Shown here one piece after another: positions 1 through 7,890 of a DNA stretch of 17,250 bases. This DNA is from Bacteroidota bacterium (lineage in GTDB: Bacteria > Bacteroidota > Bacteroidia > Bacteroidales > UBA10428). The notes below the pieces were generated by a model. The model saw nothing but the letters and a program-made list of their open reading frames with translations. It was not told the origin of the DNA and made no database searches. The position numbers and the translations under genes are program-made. The DNA is taken from the NCBI GenBank assembly GCA_023442525.1, contig JAEZZA010000008.1, forward strand, positions 1 to 17,250, read 5' to 3'. Position 1 is the stretch's first letter. Each line of letters opens with the position of its first letter.

Positions 1-71
1 TCGTAGAGGTTGAATGATTGTAGAATGTTTATGGTCAAGGATTTTTCCAACCTCGTAGAGGTTGAATGATT
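1..71 (+). repeat. 52-bp-period hairpin repeat, left end of window
   Basis: Two successive copies of an element with a 52-bp period: the core TCGTAGAG recurs at 1 and 53. Each core is a hairpin; in the second copy the arms CAACCTC (48-54) and GAGGTTG (58-64) enclose the loop GTA. The core is followed by TTGAATGATT. Bases 1-71 are identical to 17180-17250 at the other end of the window. The second copy fades after about position 75. No reading frame in it looks real. The layout resembles REP/BIME-like intergenic repeats; that classification is inference. Confidence 0.9.
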
Positions 72-171
72 ATAGTATCAATACCATACACCATTTTTAC
101 CGGTTCAACTTCGAAAATAACATCATATGCAACCATGTCTTTAATGCTATCCGGCACCTGTTGCTGCGAAA

Positions 172-224
172 TATACCGGTTCTTATCAGGTTTGCGAAGC
201 AAAGATGGTTATAGAACCGGTATA
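172..224. repeat. Nested inverted repeat (cruciform-like)
   Basis: The outer arms TATACCGGTTCT (172-183) and AGAACCGGTATA (213-224) are perfect 12-base reverse complements. Between them sits a second perfect hairpin, TTTGC-GAA-GCAAA (191-203). The two-level hairpin lies directly beside three more hairpins at 231-317 and shares their GAAG loop sequence, so it is probably part of the same repeat element. It is not followed by a T tract and does not look like a terminator. Confidence 0.75.
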
Positions 225-230
225 CACTTG

Positions 231-317
231 TTACACCGAAGGGGTATAATCTGAATAACCGCGGGTGAAGCCCGTGGAACCCAACTATTGTAACCTTCCT
301 CAACCCTGAAGGGGTTG
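231..317. repeat. REP-like cluster of three GAAG-loop hairpins
   Basis: Three short hairpins follow each other, each with GAAG in its loop: an imperfect one at 231-249 (TTACACC / GGGTATAA), one at 259-277 (CCGCGGG / CCCGTGG, one G-T pair) and a perfect one at 301-317 (CAACCC / GGGTTG). Imperfect hairpins of this style are common intergenic repeats in Bacteroidota and are often linked to REP-associated IS200-like transposases; no transposase is present here. They lie just beyond the stop codon of the GH127 gene (347) and could also affect its 3' end. Open frames through them are repeat shadows. Confidence 0.7.
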
Positions 318-346
318 AATATTCAGGGAAAATATCTCTCATCTGT

Positions 347-2359
347 TTATTTCAAATCCAACCAGACTTTCATTTTATTAACACCTCTGTTCGACCAGGC
401 ATAGTAGGGGATGGCAGTGAACTTGCCGTTCTGAATCATGTTTACGCCTCCAGGTAAAATGTCTTTCCACTCTACTTCAAAACTTTCATTTTCGGCGACA
501 GTTATTTGATCGAATGCATCCACGTTATCAACCGATTCCACTGCATAAACAAGAGGTCCGTATTCCAGGGCTATCTTGCCCTTGTTCTCCTCGACCTGTG
601 AATTGCACACTACCTGTTTTACTTCCATGGGTAATACCAGTTGAAGTTGATCACCCTTCTTCCATTTGCCTGATATAATCCAGTAACCGTCTTTTTCAAC
701 CGGCTGTACGTCTTTCCCATTGATCTGAATACTTGCAGCGACAGAAGATTTGTTGCGATACTGGTATAAATCGCCCGGTGCCGGCCGATTTCTTAACCAA
801 TATGGAATTCGCATTTTCAAAGTGAATTCCTTTGATTTTTCAGGCAGAACGTCAATTGTTACATTTCCGTTCCATGGATAATTCGTTGTCTGAGATATCT
901 GTACCGAAGTATTTTCGAGATTGATTTCGGCGGTATTCCCTGCGTACAGATTGATGTAAACAGTATCACGGTGAGTAGAATATATTAATCCGGGCATGGA
1001 AGGCAGGAATCGGATAACGTTGGTGGGACAGCAACTGCAGTCGAACCAGTGTTGTCTGGTACATGATCCCCTGTTAAACTGATATTTGCCATCGGATTCA
1101 AGAGGATTGGGGTAAAAGAATTTAGTCCCGTCGAGCGACAAACCGGCGATCAGGCCATTATATAACGTGCGTTCGATAATGTCGAAATAATCCGCTTTCC
1201 CGGTAAGACTATGCAAGCGATGGTTCCAGTACACACTGCCTATGGCAGCGCAGGTTTCGTTATATGCCGTGAGATTGGGTAATTCATAGTTATCTCCAAA
1301 GGCTTCGCCATCATTCCTCGATCCTATACCTCCTGTTATATACATTTTCTTCTCAACCATATTTTTCCACAGACTGTCGGAAGCATTTTTGTATTCGGAA
1401 TCCTTATAAATGGCTGCAATGTCGGCCATTCCGGCGTATAGGTAAACGGCACGCACAGCATGACCCACAGGTTCAAACTGCCGGGTTACCGGAATATGAT
1501 CCTGTGAATATGCTCCATATAATTCGTGAGTTGTGGAATCGCCTCTGCTGTCGAGGAAATACCTGGCCATTTCAAGATAATCCTTATTACCGGTAGCCAG
1601 GTATAATTTAATCAGTCCGGTTTCAATAATCTCATGACCCGGCACAGCTCCTAGCTTTCCTTCACCGCGACCAAAGGTTTTTACAATCAGATCGGCATTT
1701 TTAAGGGCAATATCAAGAAAGTTCCTTTTACCAGTAGCTTTAAAATGAGTATAAGCCGCTTCATACAGATGGCCGGCGTTATATAATTCATGACTGGCTT
1801 CGAGGGCATCCCAGCGTTGCCCCCTGGTTTTTACCCAATTGGCAGGAGCATTACCCGGATTAATTGTGCGCCAGGTTGTAAGATAGCCGTCTTCTTCCTG
1901 TCCCACCGCTATCATTGCAATCATTGAATCGAGCAGCTGCGACAATTTCGGATCGGGATTATTGATAAGCGAATTCGAAGCTCCTTCGATAATCTTATAT
2001 ATATCCGTATCATCAAAAGGCATTTCCCCGCGATATACACCTTCCTTTTTACCACCTGCTACCAGAAAGTTTTCAAGTCTTCCTTCCTCAATACATTTTT
2101 GAATGGCAAAGGATATAGTTTTATCCTGAATGGTTTTAATAATGGGTAACCAGAATGAGTCGGTCATTTTCACCTGCCGGATATCAACAGGCTGTATGGG
2201 GTATCCGATTCCGGCAATATCCGACCTGCCGGTAATCAAACTATCTTTAGCCAGTTTCCGGCTTTTGGAATCAGAGCATCCTGCGAGGACGGTTACCAGC
2301 AGAATGATTACGGCACTGAATTTATAACCTGTGATTTTGAAAGAAGAAGTTGTAAACAT
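347..2359 (-). CDS. GH127-family beta-L-arabinofuranosidase-like lipoprotein
   Basis: A 670-residue protein of the GH127 (DUF1680) family, known for releasing beta-L-arabinofuranose from plant glycans. The N-terminus is a lipoprotein signal with lipobox LAGC (Cys28), so it is probably anchored in the periplasm or on the outer membrane. The zinc/cysteine active site of the family is intact: Glu368 and Cys370 in NETC, then Cys443 and Cys444 in CSCCPTN. Cys443 corresponds to the nucleophile of characterised members, and Glu352, 16 residues before Glu368, fits the acid/base position. The (alpha/alpha)6-barrel core runs from about 55 to 460, followed by beta-sandwich domains. Length is normal for the family. 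The MBL-fold gene lies 103 nt upstream on the same strand, and no clear promoter was found in that gap. Exact substrate is unknown; GH127 is very likely, and close relatives such as GH146 share the same motifs. Confidence 0.9.
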   Translation of the reverse strand: MFTTSSFKITGYKFSAVIILLVTVLAGCSDSKSRKLAKDSLITGRSDIAGIGYPIQPVDIRQVKMTDSFWLPIIKTIQDKTISFAIQKCIEEGRLENFLVAGGKKEGVYRGEMPFDDTDIYKIIEGASNSLINNPDPKLSQLLDSMIAMIAVGQEEDGYLTTWRTINPGNAPANWVKTRGQRWDALEASHELYNAGHLYEAAYTHFKATGKRNFLDIALKNADLIVKTFGRGEGKLGAVPGHEIIETGLIKLYLATGNKDYLEMARYFLDSRGDSTTHELYGAYSQDHIPVTRQFEPVGHAVRAVYLYAGMADIAAIYKDSEYKNASDSLWKNMVEKKMYITGGIGSRNDGEAFGDNYELPNLTAYNETCAAIGSVYWNHRLHSLTGKADYFDIIERTLYNGLIAGLSLDGTKFFYPNPLESDGKYQFNRGSCTRQHWFDCSCCPTNVIRFLPSMPGLIYSTHRDTVYINLYAGNTAEINLENTSVQISQTTNYPWNGNVTIDVLPEKSKEFTLKMRIPYWLRNRPAPGDLYQYRNKSSVAASIQINGKDVQPVEKDGYWIISGKWKKGDQLQLVLPMEVKQVVCNSQVEENKGKIALEYGPLVYAVESVDNVDAFDQITVAENESFEVEWKDILPGGVNMIQNGKFTAIPYYAWSNRGVNKMKVWLDLK

Positions 2360-2462
2360 GATATTGCTTATTTTGGGTAATCAGGAAAAATTGAAAAAAA
2401 TACTGAACCGGTACTGATTTTTAAAAATGAAAGATTAAGCCAGGTATAACATTGCTATTCGT

Positions 2463-3293
2463 TCATTGGATTGATTTTTCGCTATAGTTAATGCTAACAC
2501 CATAATCACTGATAATCAGGTTCAGTCCCATCATTCCGTTCGGATTTTCTGTGCCTTTTCTATTTCCTGAAAGCACATCCTTACTTAGGGTGATCATATC
2601 ATCGAGTCGTTTTTTCGTTTCCACATTTTTTCCAAAAAAATGGCCGGGATATAGTTTATCTATTCCATTTTTTTCCATAATTGCTCTAACCTTTTCACAG
2701 GTTGCGATGAGTGTGGAAAAATCTGCACCCAGCAACAGATATCCTGAACCAAAAGAATCTCCGCTAAATCCATAGCCGGCTTGTTTGTCAATAAAAGTTG
2801 TTGATCCAGGTGTATGTGCCGGTGAGAATACCACTTCCAATTCTCTTCCTCCTAAATCAATTACCTGTCCGTCTTTAAGAAATAAAACTTTGCCCTTATA
2901 ATTTGGCATCATTTGAGGAATGTTTACCGTATCGGCTGCATTAATATATATTTCACTGAAATAGTCAATTGACGATCCGGTATGGTCGGGATGAACATGG
3001 GTAGCTACCAGCATAACTGGTTTCTTTGTCATTGTTGCAATAATCTTATCAAGATCAGCAATTTTGGTTCCGGCATCTATTAATACGGCCAGGTCATTTC
3101 CTTCGAGCAGATACAGACTTTCATTTGCCATCAGATTACCTGTGCCTACCCAGGTGTGCTCATCAATTTGATGAAAGACAACGTCATCGTTTTTAAAGAC
3201 TTGCTTTCCTTCAATTTGAGAGAAACCTGAATGTGAAAAGGCCACTAACTGAACAAAAGATATAAGAGCAACGGATAATACTTTATTTTTCAT
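2463..3293 (-). CDS. Exported metallo-beta-lactamase-fold hydrolase
   Basis: A 276-residue MBL-fold protein with a Sec-type signal peptide (about residues 1-25, hydrophobic core and HSGFS before the likely cut), so it should act in the periplasm or outside the cell. The metal ligands are all visible: HVHPDH at 99-104, His160 in SPAHTPGS, Asp179 in SGDS and His218 in PGH. This dinuclear site is typical of the family, whose members include lactonases, thioesterases, glyoxalases and beta-lactamases; sequence alone does not choose between them. It sits between a GH127 and a GH2 gene on the same strand, but the 103-nt gap below and the tRNA above mean an operon is not certain. Its upstream region holds the spaced TTTGTA sites at 3424-3462. 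Confidence 0.85.
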   Translation of the reverse strand: MKNKVLSVALISFVQLVAFSHSGFSQIEGKQVFKNDDVVFHQIDEHTWVGTGNLMANESLYLLEGNDLAVLIDAGTKIADLDKIIATMTKKPVMLVATHVHPDHTGSSIDYFSEIYINAADTVNIPQMMPNYKGKVLFLKDGQVIDLGGRELEVVFSPAHTPGSTTFIDKQAGYGFSGDSFGSGYLLLGADFSTLIATCEKVRAIMEKNGIDKLYPGHFFGKNVETKKRLDDMITLSKDVLSGNRKGTENPNGMMGLNLIISDYGVSINYSEKSIQ

Positions 3294-3423
3294 GGTATAC
3301 TTTTTTAAGAATTGTCATTGGATTTACTATAAAATGACTTACCTGTGAATAACAAATTCTGGCCTTTAAAAAGGAATTTAATCATTTATGGAGATATAAG
3401 GTGTTTCTGTTTTTACCTCGTGA

Positions 3424-3462
3424 TTTGTACAGTATGGAATACAAATTTAAATGAATTTGTAT
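3424..3462. promoter_or_regulatory. Three evenly spaced TTTGTA half-sites, possible operator
   Basis: TTTGTA occurs at 3424-3429, in reverse (TACAAA) at 3440-3445, and forward again at 3456-3461, each start exactly 16 bases after the last. The second and third lie in a longer perfect inverted repeat, ATACAAATT (3439-3447) and AATTTGTAT (3454-3462). The site lies about 130-170 bases upstream of the MBL-fold start and about 110 bases before the tRNA. It could bind a dimeric regulator, but it is AT-rich and may be chance. Confidence 0.3.
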
Positions 3463-3547
3463 ACAATAAGTCGATAATGCCTTTTTTGATATAGGAGACT
3501 GATAATACAAGGGGAGAATAAGACTGATACAATCTCATTTTTTTATT

Positions 3548-3555
3548 TATTTTTG
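3548..3555 (+). promoter_or_regulatory. Bacteroidota-type -7 box for tRNA-Arg
   Basis: TATTTTTG matches the Bacteroidota -7 consensus TAnnTTTG exactly and lies 15 bases before the tRNA gene, a sensible distance for a short leader. No good TTTG -33 element is seen; the nearest candidate, ACTG at 3523-3526, is weak. The T-rich surroundings raise the chance of a random match. Confidence 0.45.
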
Positions 3556-3570
3556 CAGCGTTAGAAAACC

Positions 3571-3644
3571 GGCCCCGTAGTTCAGCTGAATAGAACGTCA
3601 GATTCCGGTTCTGAAAGTCGGGGGTTTGAATCCCTCCGGGGTCA
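3571..3644 (+). tRNA. tRNA-Arg (anticodon CCG)
   Basis: A full cloverleaf of 74 nt. The acceptor stem GGCCCCG pairs with CGGGGTC (one G-T pair). The D stem is GTTC/GAAC, the anticodon stem TCAGA/TCTGA has loop TTCCGGT with anticodon CCG (3605-3607), and the T stem GGGGG/CCCTC has loop TTTGAAT. The discriminator is A and CCA is not encoded. It should read CGG codons; A20, an arginine identity base, is present. Oddity: the D loop is AGCTGAATA and the T loop TTTGAAT, so position 19 is A instead of G and position 56 is U instead of C, which keeps a Watson-Crick pair between the loops. G18, U55 and the G15-C48 pair are normal. A terminator follows at once, so the gene is probably a single unit. 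Confidence 0.93.
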
Positions 3645-3659
3645 CAAGCTAAATGATGT

Positions 3660-3685
3660 CCCGCCTACAAGGCGGGCTTTTTTTT
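3660..3685 (+). terminator. Rho-independent terminator of tRNA-Arg
   Basis: The six-base stem CCCGCC (3660-3665) and GGCGGG (3671-3676) encloses loop TACAA and is followed by C and eight T. It lies 15 nt after the tRNA. An open frame that starts at 3653 runs straight through it and is not believed to be a gene. Confidence 0.85.
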
Positions 3686-3860
3686 GGAGCGGCAACGAAA
3701 GTACTTCCTGTGCTTTCAATTGTGGAAACAAATAAAAATGATAAGCAGCTTTACTTCAACAGCATTGAGCTTGTAGTACCCTTTCTAACCGGGATCACAA
3801 CCTGTCCCGCTCCAGCGGGAGGCGAAACGAGTTATCCCATAGTCACAGTACAAAACTCAT

Positions 3861-6671
3861 TTACCTGAACAGTTCCTTAAGAATTCTTTCATCAGCCCGG
3901 AATTCCGGGTTGAATTCATCGGATTCCATGTAATCGATTATGGAATTGAATAAGGAATATGCCTCGGGCAATTCCAGAATTTCGTTGATCCGGGATGTGC
4001 AAACCAGCAATTTTCCCTCACCAACGGCAAATTCAAAGATAAGTCCCAGCTTGTGATTCCTTTCCAGGTTATCGATTACCTGTACAATGGGTTTATATTC
4101 ACTGTCATACTTGTCCAGTATAACCGGACGACTTTCCTTTACAATGGAGAACCATTGCCAGTTAGTGTGAAAGTCGGTCGGGAACTTTCTGAAAACCGGG
4201 TGATTCGGATTGGTCAGTAATCCCATAGTACCCGGAGATACGGGTTTTTTATTCCCTATACTGATGCCTCTGAACATCCCGTAATTCCAAAATTCCGGTG
4301 GGAATAACCCACCCACACTGTTTTTCTTTACATCTTCACCATCGGGGAAAAGCAGCACTTTTGCCCCCCTGTTCAACCTTTCGATCAGGTCGTCCTCAAA
4401 ATGGTAAGCAAAATATACTCCCGTACTGATCCTTTGCAATCCCGGCTTTTCATATATCCAGACAGGGTAACTATTTGAGTAACCGCTGCCTTTCAGAGAA
4501 ACCCGGACATTAAGTTTTGCCGGTACTTTCAGATCTTTTAATTGAAAGCCAATTTCACCGGCTTCCATCAATCCGTCATCAGCAATGGTAATGTTTTCAC
4601 TTTTCCCCGAGAAAAGAATTTCTCCTTTGGTATTGGAGACCCTCCACATTAAATCATCTTTAATTACCCGTTGTCCGTAATTGGCAATAAGTATTTTTGC
4701 TTTAAATTCTTCATTAAAAGCCCAGCAATATTTGGGAAAACTGAGTAAGACAACAACATCATTACACGAATTCAGCCATTCTTTCCTGTCGATAACGCCT
4801 TTATCGTCCATAAAAGCGTCCAGAATTCCCACCAGCGAGGTACCCTGGCCTGGAAAGTCCTGCAGATCGAGCAATTGAAAACCTGCCATGCCCCTGGTTC
4901 GTAAAGCAGCCTCCATCTCGGCTTTATAGCATAATGCCGCCCAGGCTCCCGATGCCTTTTGAAAATCTTTGTTCATATCAAGCATCCCGGCTTTCATGAG
5001 CCTGTTTCGGAATATTTCCAGGTTCCACGGCTTCAGAACTCCCTTATACTTGACGATCTCTGAATAATCGGGATAGATCTGGTATTGCCCGATTTCGTGC
5101 GAAACAATCGGGATCCGGATCTGTGACACAGCATGATCGAAATTCACTTCAGTTGACGGAGTAAGTGAATTCAAAATACCCCCGTCGCGCGAATCGGCAA
5201 AGGCATGAGTAAGCCTTGTATGCGTAAGAGTAGTGTCGTGGGCAAAGGGTGTGCGTGCCGCCACAAAGAAATCGGAACATTCACGCGGGGCCACATACCC
5301 GATATTATTATTCGATCCCATTGTATATAGGGGACGGTTGTCATAGGCTTTAAGTGCAAGAATGTTTTTTTCTACACGATCATGTCCCGACCATATTTCA
5401 TTTCCGTGCGAAAACATGACAAACGAAGGATGATTGGCGTAACTTCTGAGCATGGCAATACCCTCTTCTTTTAGCATTTCGGCTACTGAGTCCGATTCAA
5501 GTCCTCCCCAAAAGGGTAATTCAGGCTGCATGTATATTCCTTCGAGGTCGGCAGCAACAAAGGCAGCCTCGGGAGGACACCACGAATGAAACCGGTAATG
5601 ATTGATACCGTATGCCTTTGCTTTCCTGAAAACTTTAACCCATCCATTTACATCCATGGGCGGAAATCCGGTAAGCGGAAATACACAGGCATCGTTTTTA
5701 CCCCTGAGAAACAGCTTTCTTCCGTTTATATAAAACTGAGTTCCATTGGCGGCAAATTTTCTCATACCAAACGATACGGTTTTGTTATCTCCGGATGTCC
5801 CGTCCGAAATCAATGCCGTCAATTGATATACCGGTTGCTTAAACTCGTCCCACAATTCCATGTCGTCACCAAGAACATATTCCAGCATGATAACCGAATC
5901 GGCACGAACAGTGAACTTTTTAGTCTTAAGCGATTTTTTCTGCAAATTCATTATCCGGGATAGTCTGAGCTCAACGTTTATTTTGTCTGATGGAGCATTG
6001 GTTTTCACATCGAGTTTTACGCTGAATTTTCTGTTGTCGATATCCGGAAACACCTGTAAGTCGTCAATGTATGTGGGTGATGAAAATTCAAGTTTTATAT
6101 TTCCCAGTATACCGTTCCAGTTCGTTTGTGTGTCGTCGGAATAAATATGCACGTTTCCGTAAGGAGTTAAGCTGAGCCGGTTATCGATACGTATTGTAAT
6201 GGAATGTTCACCTGGTGTAAGAAAGTCAGTAAGATCAAATTGCTGTGCCGACTGGAGGACTGATGATTTACCCGCCAATTGGCGATCTACCCAAACGGTG
6301 GATGATTTGGTTCTTTCGAGAATGAGGACTGTATGTTTGTCAGCATAATTTTCCGGGATGGTAACTATTTTTCTGTACCACGCCGGTCCTTCGTACCTGT
6401 ACAACCTGTTCAGATGAAGGGTAGTAGAGTCATTCACAATGAATCCTTTTTTCCGGAGATCTGTCGTACCCGGCAATTCAATTGAATCACCCAGATTTTT
6501 ATTATACCAGGCCTCACTGATTCCCGAATCTGAAGTGTCAGGCGAAAACTGCCAGTAGCCCGAAAGATCAATAACCTGCCGTACATCTTCGGAATGCCTG
6601 CATGAAAGGAATAGAAAAGATAATGCCATGCAAATCAGGCTAAGTCTTATGTTCCCTGTGGTGAAAGTCAT
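3861..6671 (-). CDS. Glycoside hydrolase family 2 lipoprotein
   Basis: A 936-residue GH2-family protein (the beta-galactosidase, beta-glucuronidase and beta-mannosidase clan; members hydrolyse beta-linked glycans or arabinopyranosides). The lipobox FLSC places the lipid on Cys24, so it is an exported, membrane-anchored enzyme. Order: a sugar-binding jelly-roll domain at about 33-197, an immunoglobulin-like domain at about 200-305, a TIM barrel at about 306-640, then accessory beta domains. The likely acid/base is Glu425 in HGNE and the likely nucleophile Glu526 in SHEIGQY. Residues about 750-915 look like a GATase-like alpha/beta domain, as in several large Bacteroidota GH2 enzymes. Together with the GH127 gene it suggests breakdown of arabinose- or galactose-containing glycan, but substrate cannot be read from sequence. 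The divergent transglutaminase-like gene starts 221 nt away. Confidence 0.87.
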   Translation of the reverse strand: MTFTTGNIRLSLICMALSFLFLSCRHSEDVRQVIDLSGYWQFSPDTSDSGISEAWYNKNLGDSIELPGTTDLRKKGFIVNDSTTLHLNRLYRYEGPAWYRKIVTIPENYADKHTVLILERTKSSTVWVDRQLAGKSSVLQSAQQFDLTDFLTPGEHSITIRIDNRLSLTPYGNVHIYSDDTQTNWNGILGNIKLEFSSPTYIDDLQVFPDIDNRKFSVKLDVKTNAPSDKINVELRLSRIMNLQKKSLKTKKFTVRADSVIMLEYVLGDDMELWDEFKQPVYQLTALISDGTSGDNKTVSFGMRKFAANGTQFYINGRKLFLRGKNDACVFPLTGFPPMDVNGWVKVFRKAKAYGINHYRFHSWCPPEAAFVAADLEGIYMQPELPFWGGLESDSVAEMLKEEGIAMLRSYANHPSFVMFSHGNEIWSGHDRVEKNILALKAYDNRPLYTMGSNNNIGYVAPRECSDFFVAARTPFAHDTTLTHTRLTHAFADSRDGGILNSLTPSTEVNFDHAVSQIRIPIVSHEIGQYQIYPDYSEIVKYKGVLKPWNLEIFRNRLMKAGMLDMNKDFQKASGAWAALCYKAEMEAALRTRGMAGFQLLDLQDFPGQGTSLVGILDAFMDDKGVIDRKEWLNSCNDVVVLLSFPKYCWAFNEEFKAKILIANYGQRVIKDDLMWRVSNTKGEILFSGKSENITIADDGLMEAGEIGFQLKDLKVPAKLNVRVSLKGSGYSNSYPVWIYEKPGLQRISTGVYFAYHFEDDLIERLNRGAKVLLFPDGEDVKKNSVGGLFPPEFWNYGMFRGISIGNKKPVSPGTMGLLTNPNHPVFRKFPTDFHTNWQWFSIVKESRPVILDKYDSEYKPIVQVIDNLERNHKLGLIFEFAVGEGKLLVCTSRINEILELPEAYSLFNSIIDYMESDEFNPEFRADERILKELFR

Positions 6672-6744
6672 AATGATTCAATTGAAAATATAAAGAGTTT
6701 AAGATATAAAAATTATTTGATTCCTGTTGAGATTACCATCTCAT

Positions 6745-6765
6745 AAGTCAATTCACACTTGACTT
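6745..6765. promoter_or_regulatory. Inverted repeat between divergent genes
   Basis: AAGTCAA (6745-6751) and TTGACTT (6759-6765) are perfect 7-base arms with a 7-base spacer, in the 221-nt gap between the divergent GH2 and transglutaminase-like genes. A smaller inverted repeat, GAGAT/ATCTC, lies next to it at 6729-6742. Without a T tract these are more like operator sites than terminators. Function is unproven. Confidence 0.3.
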
Positions 6766-6806
6766 CGGGATTATTTTTATCAAGACTGATTCTATATTTT
6801 AAATTA

Positions 6807-6839
6807 CTTGTAAATCGCGAAAAATATTTTTTATATTGC
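6807..6839 (+). promoter_or_regulatory. Likely promoter of transglutaminase-like gene
   Basis: CTTG (6807-6810) and TATATTGC (6832-6839) approximate the Bacteroidota -33 TTTG and -7 TAnnTTTG elements with a 21-base spacer. Transcription would then begin near 6846, downstream of the earliest in-frame ATG-like codon at 6836. This supports the ATG at 6893 as the true start. Confidence 0.4.
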
Positions 6840-6892
6840 CACGTTTTCATGCGAAATGTGATTTGCGTATTTCAATTTCCCGTTCATTGATT

Positions 6893-7885
6893 ATGAAGCA
6901 CGTGATTTTATGTTGGGCATTTCTGGCCTCGTTTACATATTCATTTGCCGGAGTACCCGGAATATACTATCATATAACCAACCGAACCATAGTAACCAAT
7001 GTTGATCATAAACTTACCCGTATGGTCATTATTATGCCGCTGGCTCAGACCAATGAGTATCAGACGGTAACCAATATTGACCTGCATGGTGGGGAAGTGA
7101 TTCCTGTGCCTGAAAGTGAAGATTCCTATATAAGATGGACATTTTCAGGTGATCTGCCATCGTATAACCAGTCACGCGAGATTCATTATGAATTTGATGT
7201 CGCGCTGAAAAAAATTCAGATCGATTTTTCACAGATAGCCACAATATTTCCTTACGACCGGACTTCCAACATTTACAAGTGGTATACCGGGAAAACCGGG
7301 CCGTACGTTGATCCTGAAAATTCGACCATACGTGAAACCGGAGACATGATTTGGGAGAATTCCGATAATGTGCTGGATTACGCCCGTAAATGTTATGAAT
7401 ACGTTGCAGCGGGCTTTAAATATTTGAACCCGTTAACGGGACTCCATCCGCTTCCTGTTCTACTGTCGAATGGCGGCGGTGATTGTGGAAACTTAAGTTC
7501 GATTTTTATATCCTTACTCCGGTACAAGGGTATACCCGCCCGTCATATTGTTACGGTGCGGCCTGATGGCAGCTATCATGTATGGGCCGATTTTTATCTC
7601 GAGAAATACGGATGGATACCAGTGGATGTAACTTATAAAAATTCAGATCCTTCGGGCGACTATTTCGGAAGATACGATGGGAACGGTATTGTTATGACTC
7701 GCCAGGTCTGGCTGCCCGTTGACAAAGGAAACGGAGAAGTGTACTCCAGTTCCATTTTACAGAATTATAACTGGTGGATTTGGTTCGACAGCGGTTCCAA
7801 ATTTAAGATATCGCATAAACTTACTGCTTCTCCTTACCAGATGGCGAAGGAAATGGAAACCGGTCAGAAATTTGCGGGAAACTAG
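6893..7885 (+). CDS. Exported transglutaminase-like protein
   Basis: From ATG 6893 the protein is 330 residues and begins with a clean Sec signal (MKHVILCWAF through about residue 20, SFAG). A longer in-frame start at 6836 would add 19 residues before the signal and would precede the likely transcription start, so 6893 is preferred. The N-terminal half (about 21-150) resembles a beta-sandwich domain. The transglutaminase-like fold follows, with the catalytic triad visible as Cys198 in GGGDCGN, His229 in SYHVWAD and Asp245 in PVDVTY. Such proteins may act as cysteine proteases, amidases or crosslinking enzymes; the substrate is unknown. It stands alone on its strand, divergent from the GH2 gene, and ends at a strong terminator. 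Confidence 0.82.
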   Translation: MKHVILCWAFLASFTYSFAGVPGIYYHITNRTIVTNVDHKLTRMVIIMPLAQTNEYQTVTNIDLHGGEVIPVPESEDSYIRWTFSGDLPSYNQSREIHYEFDVALKKIQIDFSQIATIFPYDRTSNIYKWYTGKTGPYVDPENSTIRETGDMIWENSDNVLDYARKCYEYVAAGFKYLNPLTGLHPLPVLLSNGGGDCGNLSSIFISLLRYKGIPARHIVTVRPDGSYHVWADFYLEKYGWIPVDVTYKNSDPSGDYFGRYDGNGIVMTRQVWLPVDKGNGEVYSSSILQNYNWWIWFDSGSKFKISHKLTASPYQMAKEMETGQKFAGN

Positions 7886-7890
7886 AAAAA

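Noticed and set aside
66..342. Two short open frames (62 and 81 residues) at the left end
   Set aside because: Both read through the GAAG hairpins and the 52-bp repeat, typical spurious frames of repeat elements.
3653..3868. 71-residue plus-strand open frame after the tRNA
   Set aside because: It runs through the tRNA terminator hairpin, has no recognisable domain and overlaps the end of the GH2 gene. The stretch 3686-3860 holds only a small hairpin (CCCGC/GCGGG near 3809) and no att-like copy of the tRNA end was seen.
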